The notes under the pieces were generated by a model that was given only the letters and a program-made list of their open reading frames with translations, did no database searches and was not told the origin of the DNA. The position numbers were made by a program, and so were the translations under genes. From Rhizobium sp. P38BS-XIX (lineage in GTDB: Bacteria; Pseudomonadota; Alphaproteobacteria; Rhizobiales; Rhizobiaceae), in the NCBI RefSeq assembly GCF_012641435.1, contig NZ_JABAIJ010000016.1, forward strand, positions 1 to 64,000: a DNA stretch of 64,000 bases. Reading direction: 5' to 3'. Positions 25,271-34,123 of the stretch are shown one piece after another (position 1 is the stretch's first letter; every line of letters begins with the position of its first letter).

Positions 25271-28200
25271 ATGAAATCCTCTGATTTTGACTTCCTCGCC
25301 CATGAGGGCGAGCTTGCGACATTGATCCGCAGCTTCGATTGGGCATCCACCTCGTTGGGCGCCCCGTCGCAATGGCCGGCCGCGACCAAGGTCACGACAA
25401 CAACCATCCTTCAGTCGCCGGTGCCGATCGTGACGCTGTGGGGTGAAGACGGCATCATGATCTATAATGATGCCTATTCGGTGTTTGCGGGCGGACGGCA
25501 TCCGCAGTTGCTCGGCTCGAAGGTGCGCGAGGGCTGGCCGGAAGTCGCGGATTTCAACGATAACGTCATGAAGGTCGGCCTTGCCGGCGGTACGCTTGCC
25601 TACGTGGATCAGGAACTCACGCTGTTCAGGACCGGCGAGCCCGAGCAGGTCTTCATGAATCTGGACTACTCGCCCGTCATGGATGAGGATGGCAGACCCT
25701 GCGGCGTCATCGCGATCGTTGTCGAGACGACGATGAAGGTAAAGGCCGAGCGCAGAATTCGCGGTGAGCAGGATCGGCTCATGCGGATGTTCGAGCAGGC
25801 ACCGGGTTTCATGGCTCTCTTGTCAGGCCCCGAACACCGTTTCGAGATGGCGAATGATTCCTATCTTCGCTTTATCGGCAAGACCCGCGAGGCGGTATTC
25901 GGCAAGAAGCTGATGAAGGCGCTGCCGGAACTGAAGGGGCAGGGCTATCGCGAACATCTGGACGGCGTGTTCGAAACGGGCATCCCCTATCACGGCAGGG
26001 ACTCGCTCGTTCGCCTCGAACGCCACGGCGTTCTGGAAGACAGCTTTGTCGATTTCGTGTTCCAGCCCGTTCTTGGCGATGACAATCGTCCCGTGGGGAT
26101 CTTCGTTCAGGGCCATGATGTGACGGATCAGCATGCCGCCCAAAACGCGCTGCGCCAGGAGACGCGACTTCTCGGCATCCTGAACAGATTGAGCACGGAT
26201 CTCTCGGCGGAACTTGATCTGGATACCGTTGTCGACAAGATCACCCATGCGGGTGTTGCGCTGACCGGGGCGCAGTTCGGTGCCTTTTTCTATAATGTGT
26301 ACGATGAAAAGGGCCAAAGCTATCTGCTGTATTCGCTTGCTGGTGTCCCTCGTGAGCAATTCTCGAAGTTCCCGATGCCACGCAACACGCAAGTCTTCGG
26401 ACCAACTTTCGAAGGCAAGGGTGTGGTTCGTTCCGACGACATCACCAAGGACGTTCGTTATGGCAAGAACAACCCGCACGCCGGCATGCCTCCCGGTCAT
26501 CTTCCCGTCAAAAGCTATCTCGCGGTTCCCGTCAAATCACGTTCAGGCGGCGTGATCGGTGGATTGTTTTTTGGTCATGATCGGCCTGGAATGTTTCGCC
26601 AGGAACATGAGGATCTGATTTCCGGTGCTGCGGCCATCGCCGCTGTCGCCGTCGACAATGCGCGTCTCTTTCAGGAGGTCGAACGGGAACTTGCCGAGCG
26701 GCGCCGAGCCGAAGCGCTTTTGCAGGAAGCAAACTCCGGCCTTGAGGAACGCGTCGCGCGCGAAGTTGCTGAACACACCAAGACGGAGCATGCGCTTCGG
26801 CAAAGCCAGAAGATGGAAGCCGTGGGGCAGTTGACCGGCGGCATCGCACACGATTTCAACAATCTCCTGCAGGTCGTCTCGGGTAACCTGCAGCTTCTCG
26901 GCAAGGATATTGTCGGCAACACCGCAGCGGAGAAAAAAGTCGCGAATGCGCTCGAGGGCGTAGCGCGTGGTTCCAAGCTCGCAAGCCAGCTCCTCTCCTT
27001 CGGTCGACGGCAGGCGCTCGAACCGAAGGTCGTCAATATCGGCCGCTTTATCGCGGGTATGGAAGAACTGTTGCGGCGAGCGCTCGGTGAGGCCATCGAG
27101 GTTGAAATCGTCCGCAGCGGCGGGCTGTGGAATACCTTTGTCGATGTCGTCCAGGTGGAGAATGCGATCCTCAATCTCGCGATCAACGCACGCGACGCGA
27201 TGGAAGGACGCGGCAAACTGACAATCGAAGTCGGCAATGCCTTCCTCGATGACACTTACGCGCGGCTGCATCAGGACGTGACGGCTGGGCAATATGTCAT
27301 GCTTGCCGTGACCGATACGGGCTGCGGAATGTCTTCAGACGTGATCGCTAAAGTCTTTGATCCCTTCTTTACGACGAAACCCGTCGGCAGGGGCACGGGT
27401 CTTGGCCTGTCGATGGTCTATGGCTTCGTCCGGCAATCGGGCGGCCACGTCAAGATCTACAGCGAGGTGGGCGAGGGGACGACGCTGAAGCTCTACTTCC
27501 CGCGAAGCCATCAGGAGGAAGACATGATCGTTGCGATCGATCATGCGCCTCTGGTCGGGGGAACGGAAACCATACTTGTTGCGGAGGATGACGAGCAAGT
27601 GCGCGACACCGTGGTCGCCATGCTCGTCGATCTCGGCTACAAGGTGGTCAAGGCTAAGGACGCCTCCGCAGCGCTGACCATCATCGAGAGCGGAATTCCG
27701 CTCGATCTTCTCTTTACCGACGTCGTGATGCCAGGACCGCTGAAATCGGCCGATATGGCGCGTCAGGTCCGCGAGCGTATGCCGGACCTCTCCATCCTGT
27801 TCACGTCCGGATATACGGAGAATTCGATCGTTCACGGCGGCCGGCTCGATCCGGGCGTCGAGCTGCTTTCCAAGCCCTATACGCGCGAGGCGCTTGCCCG
27901 TAGAATTCGCCATATCCTCAACAATCGTAAGCAAGTACTGACAATGGCCTCCGAAACGCCCGTAACATCAGCGACATCTCCCACTGCATCCCAACCTGAG
28001 GAGGCGAACGGCAGACACCGCGTTCTCCTCGTCGAGGATCATGAACTGATCCGCATGGCAGGCGCCGATATGCTGTCCGAATTGGGCTATGATGTTGCGG
28101 AGGCGGCCTCCGCAGAAGACGCGCTCGTCCTGCTCGAAAAAGGGGGCATCGACATTCTCGTGAGCGATCTCGGCTTGCCGGGCATGTCGGGCGAGGATTT

Positions 28201-28363
28201 CTGCCGTGAGGTTCGGCGGCGCTGGCCGCAGATCGGCATCGTTTTCGCCACGGGTCGGAATCAGGCGCCGAATCTGGAGGACACTTCCAGGACGGCACTT
28301 CTGCCGAAGCCCCACGGCATGGAAGAACTCGACGCCGCCTTGAAGGCAGTGATGGACGCCTGA
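25271..28363 (+). CDS. Hybrid histidine kinase with PAS, GAF and two receiver domains
   Basis: 1030 residues from the ATG at 25271; the frame is open from 25136 but overlaps the LysR gene. Order: PAS-like region (about 40-160), second PAS (about 165-290), GAF (about 296-466), coiled linker, HisKA with H-box GGIAHDFNNLL (His527), ATPase domain (N-box NLAINARDAM near 634, G-boxes DTGCGMS and GRGTGLGLSMVYG), receiver 1 (about 765-875, phospho-Asp near 817 in LLFTDVVMPG) and receiver 2 (about 916-1028, Asp near 965 in ILVSDLGLPGMSG). No transmembrane segment, so a soluble sensor; the signal is unknown. Both receivers keep the key acidic residues and lysine. Confidence 0.93.
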   Translation: MKSSDFDFLAHEGELATLIRSFDWASTSLGAPSQWPAATKVTTTTILQSPVPIVTLWGEDGIMIYNDAYSVFAGGRHPQLLGSKVREGWPEVADFNDNVMKVGLAGGTLAYVDQELTLFRTGEPEQVFMNLDYSPVMDEDGRPCGVIAIVVETTMKVKAERRIRGEQDRLMRMFEQAPGFMALLSGPEHRFEMANDSYLRFIGKTREAVFGKKLMKALPELKGQGYREHLDGVFETGIPYHGRDSLVRLERHGVLEDSFVDFVFQPVLGDDNRPVGIFVQGHDVTDQHAAQNALRQETRLLGILNRLSTDLSAELDLDTVVDKITHAGVALTGAQFGAFFYNVYDEKGQSYLLYSLAGVPREQFSKFPMPRNTQVFGPTFEGKGVVRSDDITKDVRYGKNNPHAGMPPGHLPVKSYLAVPVKSRSGGVIGGLFFGHDRPGMFRQEHEDLISGAAAIAAVAVDNARLFQEVERELAERRRAEALLQEANSGLEERVAREVAEHTKTEHALRQSQKMEAVGQLTGGIAHDFNNLLQVVSGNLQLLGKDIVGNTAAEKKVANALEGVARGSKLASQLLSFGRRQALEPKVVNIGRFIAGMEELLRRALGEAIEVEIVRSGGLWNTFVDVVQVENAILNLAINARDAMEGRGKLTIEVGNAFLDDTYARLHQDVTAGQYVMLAVTDTGCGMSSDVIAKVFDPFFTTKPVGRGTGLGLSMVYGFVRQSGGHVKIYSEVGEGTTLKLYFPRSHQEEDMIVAIDHAPLVGGTETILVAEDDEQVRDTVVAMLVDLGYKVVKAKDASAALTIIESGIPLDLLFTDVVMPGPLKSADMARQVRERMPDLSILFTSGYTENSIVHGGRLDPGVELLSKPYTREALARRIRHILNNRKQVLTMASETPVTSATSPTASQPEEANGRHRVLLVEDHELIRMAGADMLSELGYDVAEAASAEDALVLLEKGGIDILVSDLGLPGMSGEDFCREVRRRWPQIGIVFATGRNQAPNLEDTSRTALLPKPHGMEELDAALKAVMDA

Positions 28364-28373
28364 GAAAGACGCT

Positions 28374-28400
28374 GACGAAGCCGCCTCAGGCGGGTTCGTC
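28374..28400. terminator. Bidirectional hairpin between convergent kinase genes
   Basis: Stem GACGAAGCCGCC / GGCGGGTTCGTC with a 3-nt loop and one mismatch, between two convergent kinase genes 51 nt apart. A short TT follows on the plus strand. Likely serves both transcripts. Confidence 0.55.
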
Positions 28401-28414
28401 TTGATGTCACTGCG

Positions 28415-30511
28415 TCATGGCTGATCGGTTGCGATCAGTTTGCTTATTTCCGTTGCCAGCTGCGTCTGCGTATATGGCTTGCCCAACCGTGCGACATCGA
28501 GGTCCGCATCCGGAGGCAGTTCGGCATATCCCGACGCGATCAGGATCGGCAGGTTGGGTGTGATCTCCCGCACTGCCTTCGCCAGCTCCGCTCCCGTCAT
28601 TCCCGGCATCGAGTAATCGGTGATCATCAGATCGAAACCATTGCCGTTTCCTAGATATTCAAGCGCTTCCCTGCCGGAGTGGGCTTCAGTCACTTCGTGG
28701 CCGAGATCGCTCAGCATGTCGGCCGAGCTCATGGCGATCAGCACGTCATCGTCGACGAGCAGGATCTTTTTCGGACTCAATGCTCTCTCTTCACTCGCCG
28801 GCGTGGGGTCTAGAGCTTCGAGGCTGATTGCTGTCGTCGACACCGGTATCCAGAGCTCGGCGGTCGTGCCTTTGCCGATCGCACTCGTCAGCCGAAGGTC
28901 GCCCTTGAGCTGTAGAGCCAATCCATGGATCATCGACAGGCCAAGTCCCGTTCCCTTGCCCAGTTCCTTGGTGGAGAAGAACGGTTCGATCGCCTTTTGC
29001 AGCGTATCTTCATTCATGCCGTGACCTTGGTCGACCACCGATAAAACGACATAATGTCCGGCCGCAAGCGTGTCCGTTTTCGAGAGCTGTTGCATTTCCT
29101 TCAATCCGATCGAGATCGCACCGCCATCTGGCATGGCGTCACGAGCGTTGACCGCGAGATTGAGAAGCGCCAGCTCGACCTGGTTGCTGTCGGCAGACAC
29201 TAGAGGAAGCCGGTCCGGCAGCGATGATTGGATCCGGATGGCCGAGCCGACGGAGCGTCTCAGCAGATCTTCCATTCCGAGCACAAGCGCGCCGAGATCG
29301 ACAGGCCCGATCTTAAGATCCTGCCGGCGCGCGAAGGCCAGCAATCTTTGTGTCAACGATGCACCGCGCTGGGCCCCCTGCTGTGCGCCTTCGATCAGTC
29401 GGGCAGCCTTGGCATCGTCGCCCACATGTTTGCGAAGAAGCTCGAGGTTTCCGAGTACCGCCATCAACAGATTGTTGAAATCGTGGGCAACGCCGCCCGT
29501 CAGCTGGCCGATCGCCTCCATTTTCTGCGCATGGCGCAGCTGTTCTTCGGCGCGCTCGCGCTGGCTGACTTCCGCCATCACCGCGGCATGGGCCTCTTCC
29601 AATTCGAGTGTGCGTTCAGCCACCCGTTCTTCCAGGATTTCGTTGAGTTGCCGCTGGTGTTCCTCAGCTTTCATTCGTGCGGTCACGTCGGCAGAAACCC
29701 CGACGAGCTTGATCGCTGTTCCAGACCGGTCGCGATATAGCTGCGCGTGGATTTCCGCCCAATGGATTGAGCCGTCCTGCCAGATCGTTCTATATTCGGT
29801 CGAGTAATCGGCACCGGTCGCAACCGTCACATCGATCGCTTCCTGCACGCGCGCAATATCGTCCGGATGGATGCTGTCCAGCAGATCGAGATAGGTGAAG
29901 TTATCATCTGAGCCGCGGCCGAAGATCCGGCGGCATGTCGGCGATGTGAAGAGTTCCTTGGTCGCGAGGTCCAGCTCCCATGCACCCAGCCTGCCGGCCT
30001 CCATGGCCGTTTGAAGCCGTCTTTCACCCTCGTCCAGCGCCTCAATGCGCAGCCGTGCTTCATATTGACGCCGCCTGCCTCTCAATGCCGAGCGCGCCAC
30101 GCTGACGAACGTCGTCACGTGGAATGGGCGCTCTATGAGGCTGACATTGCCGAGAATTTCAGAAAGCCGGCTCGCGCCCGGATTGCGCTCCGCGCCGCCG
30201 CCGCGGTTTGTCATGATGATAAACGGAAGATCCGACCAGCTTGGCTGCGCCTCTATCCAGGCGGACATGGCGCGAAGGTCCGATGAACGCAGCGTTTCCT
30301 CAGTGATGATTGCGAAGACCACGTCGTCGCTCAAAGATGCGACAAAGGATGCGAGATCCGGGGCCACCGTGGGAGTGACGCCCACCTCACGAAGCAACGA
30401 TGCTGCAATCTGCGCATCGCGTCCCAAAGGCGCATGGATAAGACCGATGGTGTCTTTACTGGAAATGATCGCCACCCTCCTCCGACGTCGGAAGCAACGA
30501 CTGTTTTTCAT
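28415..30511 (-). CDS. Hybrid histidine kinase with degenerate N-terminal receiver
   Basis: 698 residues. Residues about 12-140 have a receiver-like fold (RRVAIISSKD; FAIITEETL; LPFIIMTNRGG; LIERPFHVTTFVS) but the phospho-acceptor position reads TEETL, so it cannot be phosphorylated normally. Then PAS (about 165-285), coiled coil, HisKA with GGVAHDFNNLL (His343), HATPase (NLAVNARDAMPDGG, DQGHGMN, GKGTGLGLSMIHG), and a normal C-terminal receiver with Asp632 in MITDYSMPGM. The annotated start overlaps the KaiC-like gene by 56 bp; a GTG at 30475 directly behind GGAGGAGG is an alternative. Co-transcribed with that gene. Confidence 0.9.
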   Translation of the reverse strand: MKNSRCFRRRRRVAIISSKDTIGLIHAPLGRDAQIAASLLREVGVTPTVAPDLASFVASLSDDVVFAIITEETLRSSDLRAMSAWIEAQPSWSDLPFIIMTNRGGGAERNPGASRLSEILGNVSLIERPFHVTTFVSVARSALRGRRRQYEARLRIEALDEGERRLQTAMEAGRLGAWELDLATKELFTSPTCRRIFGRGSDDNFTYLDLLDSIHPDDIARVQEAIDVTVATGADYSTEYRTIWQDGSIHWAEIHAQLYRDRSGTAIKLVGVSADVTARMKAEEHQRQLNEILEERVAERTLELEEAHAAVMAEVSQRERAEEQLRHAQKMEAIGQLTGGVAHDFNNLLMAVLGNLELLRKHVGDDAKAARLIEGAQQGAQRGASLTQRLLAFARRQDLKIGPVDLGALVLGMEDLLRRSVGSAIRIQSSLPDRLPLVSADSNQVELALLNLAVNARDAMPDGGAISIGLKEMQQLSKTDTLAAGHYVVLSVVDQGHGMNEDTLQKAIEPFFSTKELGKGTGLGLSMIHGLALQLKGDLRLTSAIGKGTTAELWIPVSTTAISLEALDPTPASEERALSPKKILLVDDDVLIAMSSADMLSDLGHEVTEAHSGREALEYLGNGNGFDLMITDYSMPGMTGAELAKAVREITPNLPILIASGYAELPPDADLDVARLGKPYTQTQLATEISKLIATDQP

Positions 30512-31967
30512 TCACGAAGTTCGGAACGCCACGCAAAACGCCCTGGAAACCGGAAAGAGGCTCGCCCAAGGTCAAACCGGCATTCGTAACCCGAAACTCG
30601 CGAATCGTTTCCTCATGCTTGCCAGTGCGTTTCTTGATGACGGAAATGGCCCTTCGTACTTTGCCGAGCGCTTCGAAATAACGCAGAAGAATGACCGTGT
30701 CGGCAAGATATGTCACATCCACCGGGGACTTCATATCGCCGACGAGACCGTGCTGGGCAACTGTCAGAAACGTATTGGCGCCCTGCCGGTTCAAATACTG
30801 AAGCAGTTCGTGCATGTGGAGGATCAGCGCATTTTCCTCCGGCATCGCTGCCTGGTAACCGTTGATGCTGTCGATCACCACGGTCTTTGCATCATAACTG
30901 GCGACACGATCCCGGACGCGCTGGGCAAATTCTCCGGGAGATAGTTCGGCTGCGTCCAGCTGCTCGATGTGGATCAAACCATCATCGCTCATCTTCTCCA
31001 GATCCAGGCCCATAGCCTTCGTACGGGAGAAAAGCAGTCCGAGTTCCTCATCGAAGACGAAGATAGCGGCTTTTTCCCCGCGCTTGATCGCGGCAAGTAC
31101 GAACTGCAGCGCAAAAAGGCTCTTGCCCGTCCCTGTCGGGCCGAGCAGAAGTGTGCTCGATCCGCGCTCGATTCCACCACCCAGCAGTTCGTCGAGTTCC
31201 TGGATGCCGGTCTTGAGTGTCGTGCGTTCGAAGCCTGTCTTGTGTTCGATGGCCCGCAGACGCGGGAAGACGGCCACGCCGCCTGTCCTGATGGTAAAAT
31301 CATGGTAGCCGCCGCGGAACGCCTGTCCACGATATTTGATGATCCGCAAACGTCGACGCTCGGATCCGTAGTTCGGGGCCAACTGCTCGAGATGAATGAC
31401 GGCATGCACGACACTGTGGACAGTTTTGTCGAGCACATCCGAGGTCATGTCATCGAGCAGCAGCACCGTCGCATCGGATCTCGAAAAGAAATGCTTGAGC
31501 GCCAGAATCTGCCGTCGATACCGGAGCGAGCTTTGAGCCAGCAGTCTGATTTCCGAAAGGCTGTCGATCACGACACGTTGCGGTTTCAGACGCTCGAAGC
31601 TTTCGAAGATCAGCTTCGTCGTCTCGCCGAGTTCAAGATCGGAGGAATAGAGAAGACTTTGTTGCTGGTCTGCATCCAGAAGGCTCTCCGGAGGCACCAG
31701 TTCGAATATCTCGATATTGCTGTCAATCTCTATGCCATGAGATTGGGCACTTTCGCGCAGTTCATATTCGGTCTCCGAAAGGCTTATGTAGAGGCAACGT
31801 TCGCCCCTTGATGCTCCCTCCCGAAGGAATTGCAGCGCGATGGTGGTCTTGCCGGTTCCTGGCGACCCTTCAAGCAGAAATACGTGGCCACGGGACAACC
31901 CACCTGAGAGTACGTCATCGAGACCCGCAACTCCGGTCAACGCTTTCTCAAGCAACTTTTTAGCCAT
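30456..31967 (-). CDS. KaiC-type double ATPase
   Basis: 503 residues from the ATG at 31967, preceded by AAGGAGGAAAA. Two RecA/KaiC domains: the first with Walker A GSPGTGKTT (residues 34-42) and RVVIDSLSEIRLLAQ; the second with GPTGTGKS (about 275-282) and TVVIDSINGYQAAMPEE. Both carry acidic pairs after Walker A (SETEYELRE and FDEELGLLFSR). This is the cyanobacterial KaiC architecture without KaiA or KaiB; in alphaproteobacteria such proteins sit beside sensor kinases and are linked to stress or redox signalling rather than proven clocks. Here it is upstream of and overlaps a hybrid kinase gene, implying one signalling module. Confidence 0.92.
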   Translation of the reverse strand: MAKKLLEKALTGVAGLDDVLSGGLSRGHVFLLEGSPGTGKTTIALQFLREGASRGERCLYISLSETEYELRESAQSHGIEIDSNIEIFELVPPESLLDADQQQSLLYSSDLELGETTKLIFESFERLKPQRVVIDSLSEIRLLAQSSLRYRRQILALKHFFSRSDATVLLLDDMTSDVLDKTVHSVVHAVIHLEQLAPNYGSERRRLRIIKYRGQAFRGGYHDFTIRTGGVAVFPRLRAIEHKTGFERTTLKTGIQELDELLGGGIERGSSTLLLGPTGTGKSLFALQFVLAAIKRGEKAAIFVFDEELGLLFSRTKAMGLDLEKMSDDGLIHIEQLDAAELSPGEFAQRVRDRVASYDAKTVVIDSINGYQAAMPEENALILHMHELLQYLNRQGANTFLTVAQHGLVGDMKSPVDVTYLADTVILLRYFEALGKVRRAISVIKKRTGKHEETIREFRVTNAGLTLGEPLSGFQGVLRGVPNFVNEKQSLLPTSEEGGDHFQ

Positions 31968-32179
31968 TTTTCCTCCTTGTCTCTCACGTAAGTAGAGCTT
32001 TGTTTTGCAAAGAAAATAGTTTCTCGAGCATGCGCCCAAATTGTCGCTGCGAGCGCGACAGTTCATAAGATGCCGCAGTCGAACGAGGAAGTTTTCCGTT
32101 GGGCGATATACTTACACGAATTCGGTTGCGAGCCGAGGAGCTATCGTCGGCCCGCAACCGTTGTCAGGGTATCCCGTTG

Positions 32180-32341
32180 TTAGCGTCTGACGACATGCAT
32201 GAGAAGCGACGCCACGAACAGGATGAGAAACAGGAAGAAGAGAACCTGGGCAATCGAGGCTGCTGCACCCGCGACGCCACCGAACCCGAGTGCGCCTGCA
32301 ATCAGGGCAACGACAAGAAATACGAGCGTGTAGTAAAGCAT
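32180..32341 (-). CDS. DUF1328 small membrane protein
   Basis: 53 residues: two hydrophobic segments (LVFLVVALIAGALGFGG and IAQVLFFLFLILFVASLL) and a short basic end HVVRR. This is the YtjA/DUF1328 family of tiny inner-membrane proteins found in stress regulons. GGAGG lies 5 nt before the ATG. A close match to the EcfG (general stress sigma factor) promoter lies 28 nt upstream of the start. Function is unknown across the family. Confidence 0.9.
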   Translation of the reverse strand: MLYYTLVFLVVALIAGALGFGGVAGAAASIAQVLFFLFLILFVASLLMHVVRR

Positions 32342-32368
32342 CTGAACCTCCATTTACGACTGAAGAAA

Positions 32369-32395
32369 CAACGAAACGTGCCTCTGCTTTGTTCC
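32369..32395 (-). promoter_or_regulatory. EcfG-type general stress promoter for DUF1328 gene
   Basis: On the minus strand GGAAC (32391-32395), a 17-nt spacer and CGTTG (32369-32373). This matches the alphaproteobacterial EcfG consensus GGAAC-N16/17-CGTT. It is placed correctly, 28 nt before the DUF1328 start codon. Confidence 0.7.
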
Positions 32396-32573
32396 ATCGC
32401 CGGGTCAGTAATGCCCGAGGGCGCCAGGCTCGATGCTTTGCCGGGTTCCGCTCAATACGAACGAAGTCTGGTCGAGAAAGAACACAGCACTATGTTGCTG
32501 GGTGAGGGTCGGTTTTACCGCAATATGCGGAGGCGCCCGCGGAACGCGTGCTTATGTGTGAAGGAGAGTTGAA

Positions 32574-33632
32574 ATGGGCGATTTTGATAAGAAGTATGGC
32601 TTCGACGCAAGCGCACATCCGAGGGCTCCAAACTCTGCACCTTCTGGACGGGGCGGGATAAATGATCAGAGACCGCGCGACTGGCTCGCTGCGATCATCG
32701 ACGGGTCGGATGATGCGATTGTCAGCAAGGACGTCAAAGGCATCATCCAAAGCTGGAATTATGCTGCCACCCGCTTGTTTGGATATAGCGCCGAGGAAGT
32801 CGTCGGTAAGTCGATAACCATCATCATCCCCGAAGATCGGCTCGAAGAGGAGCCGGCGATCCTGGCTCAAATCCAGAGCGGTAACCGCGTCGAGCATTTT
32901 GAAACGAAGCGCCGGCGCAAGGATGGATCCCTGGTCGATATATCATTGACCATCTCGCCGATCCGCAACGCGGAAGGCGTCGTCATCGGTGCGTCCAAGA
33001 TCGCCCGTGATATCACGGAAAGGCGCTTGGCGCAGGAACAACAGCAGCTTCTGATGGTGGAGATGCGGCATCGTATCAAAAACCTGTTTGCATTGGCGGG
33101 CGCGATCGTTTCCATCAGCGCAAGATCCTCAGCGCCCGAAGAGGTCGTCGCTCAAATTCAGGCGCGATTGTCATCATTGTCGAAAGCTCACGAATTGACG
33201 ATGTCCGCTCTGCGGGACGAGCCGGAAAGCGAAGAACGTGTTGACCTGCTTTCATTGATCCGCATCATTCTGGAGCCGTATGCCGACGACGGTCGCATCG
33301 ATGTTCAGGGTGACAACCCCCAAATTGGCGGAGCTTCCATCACGCATGTCGCGTTGATGCTGCATGAACTGGCGACGAATGCGGCCAAACATGGTTCGCT
33401 GTCGATCGCCGACGGCCGTCTGAGCATTCACGTCCGGGATACGGCGGAAGACGTTCATATCGACTGGCAGGAGGTCGGCGGTCCAGGCCCATCGCCCGAT
33501 GCGAGCGCCGACTTCGGCGGTCGTCTGGAAAAGGGCGTGACCGGCATGCTCGCCGCCACCCTTGAGCGTGATTGGAAAGCCGCCGGCCTCGCCGTGTCGA
33601 TCGTCCTGCCGAAGGCAAAGCTCGGAAATTGA
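32574..33632 (+). CDS. PAS-HWE family histidine kinase
   Basis: 352 residues, soluble. One PAS domain (about 38-150: LAAIIDGSDDAIVSKDVKG, then a C-terminal SKIARDITERR), followed by the HWE/HisKA_2 phospho-acceptor motif EMRHRIKNLFAL (His166) and an HWE-type ATPase region with LMLHELATNAAKHGSLS and a C-terminal GVTGMLAATLERDWKAAG. Kinases of this type often act on PhyR-like response regulators in the general stress response of rhizobia. GAAGGAGAG precedes the ATG. The nearby EcfG promoters fit this, but no phyR, nepR or ecfG gene is in the window. Confidence 0.9.
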   Translation: MGDFDKKYGFDASAHPRAPNSAPSGRGGINDQRPRDWLAAIIDGSDDAIVSKDVKGIIQSWNYAATRLFGYSAEEVVGKSITIIIPEDRLEEEPAILAQIQSGNRVEHFETKRRRKDGSLVDISLTISPIRNAEGVVIGASKIARDITERRLAQEQQQLLMVEMRHRIKNLFALAGAIVSISARSSAPEEVVAQIQARLSSLSKAHELTMSALRDEPESEERVDLLSLIRIILEPYADDGRIDVQGDNPQIGGASITHVALMLHELATNAAKHGSLSIADGRLSIHVRDTAEDVHIDWQEVGGPGPSPDASADFGGRLEKGVTGMLAATLERDWKAAGLAVSIVLPKAKLGN

Positions 33633-33731
33633 GCAGGAGCCGTTTTTGCGGCTCATCGAGGAGCGGCCAGCACGTCGCCGCGAACTCACAATCTCTCGCA
33701 CTCTGCGCCGTCAGAATCTCTGCCGGTATCG

Positions 33732-33756
33732 GGAACATGTTTCGTGCCGCGAGGTT
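33732..33756 (+). promoter_or_regulatory. Possible EcfG-type promoter for DUF2934 gene
   Basis: GGAAC at 33732-33736, 16-nt spacer, GGTT at 33753-33756 (consensus CGTT, one mismatch), about 30 nt before the DUF2934 start. A weaker match than that at 32369, but DUF2934 genes are frequent members of stress regulons. Confidence 0.45.
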
Positions 33757-33784
33757 CGATCAGGGTGTCTCGAAGGAGGATGAG

Positions 33785-34006
33785 ATGAGCGACGACGAAA
33801 TCAGCAAGGCCGCATATAAGAAGTGGGAAGCCGAAGGAAGGCCGGAGGGGCAGGAGCAGCGTCATTGGCTTGAAGCGGAACGCGAATTGAAGTCGGCGGA
33901 TGAAGACCCGTCGCAGCCGGCCCCGACCTCATCGGAAGCTATTCCGTCCAAAGGAAAAGACGGCAAAGGCTTCAAGCCCGGCGAACTTGCATCTGAAAAC
34001 AAATAG
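33785..34006 (+). CDS. DUF2934 small acidic protein
   Basis: 73 residues, highly charged and probably partly disordered. The N-terminal helix AAYKKWEAEGRPEGQEQRHWLEAE is the DUF2934 core; the rest is proline/lysine-rich (KGKDGKGFKPGELASENK). Start at the ATG at 33785 behind GAAGGAGGATGAG. No biochemical role is known for the family. The location next to an HWE kinase and a possible EcfG promoter suggests general-stress control. Confidence 0.85.
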   Translation: MSDDEISKAAYKKWEAEGRPEGQEQRHWLEAERELKSADEDPSQPAPTSSEAIPSKGKDGKGFKPGELASENK

Positions 34007-34123
34007 AGGCGTAGCCGCTCGAAATTGTCGACTGGCTGGCGGATTGCCGGAGGTTTGCCAAGCCGCGACAAAGTCGCTGGGCTACGGTCGGTGACGCAAG
34101 GCGCGCCACCGACGTTGCTATAC

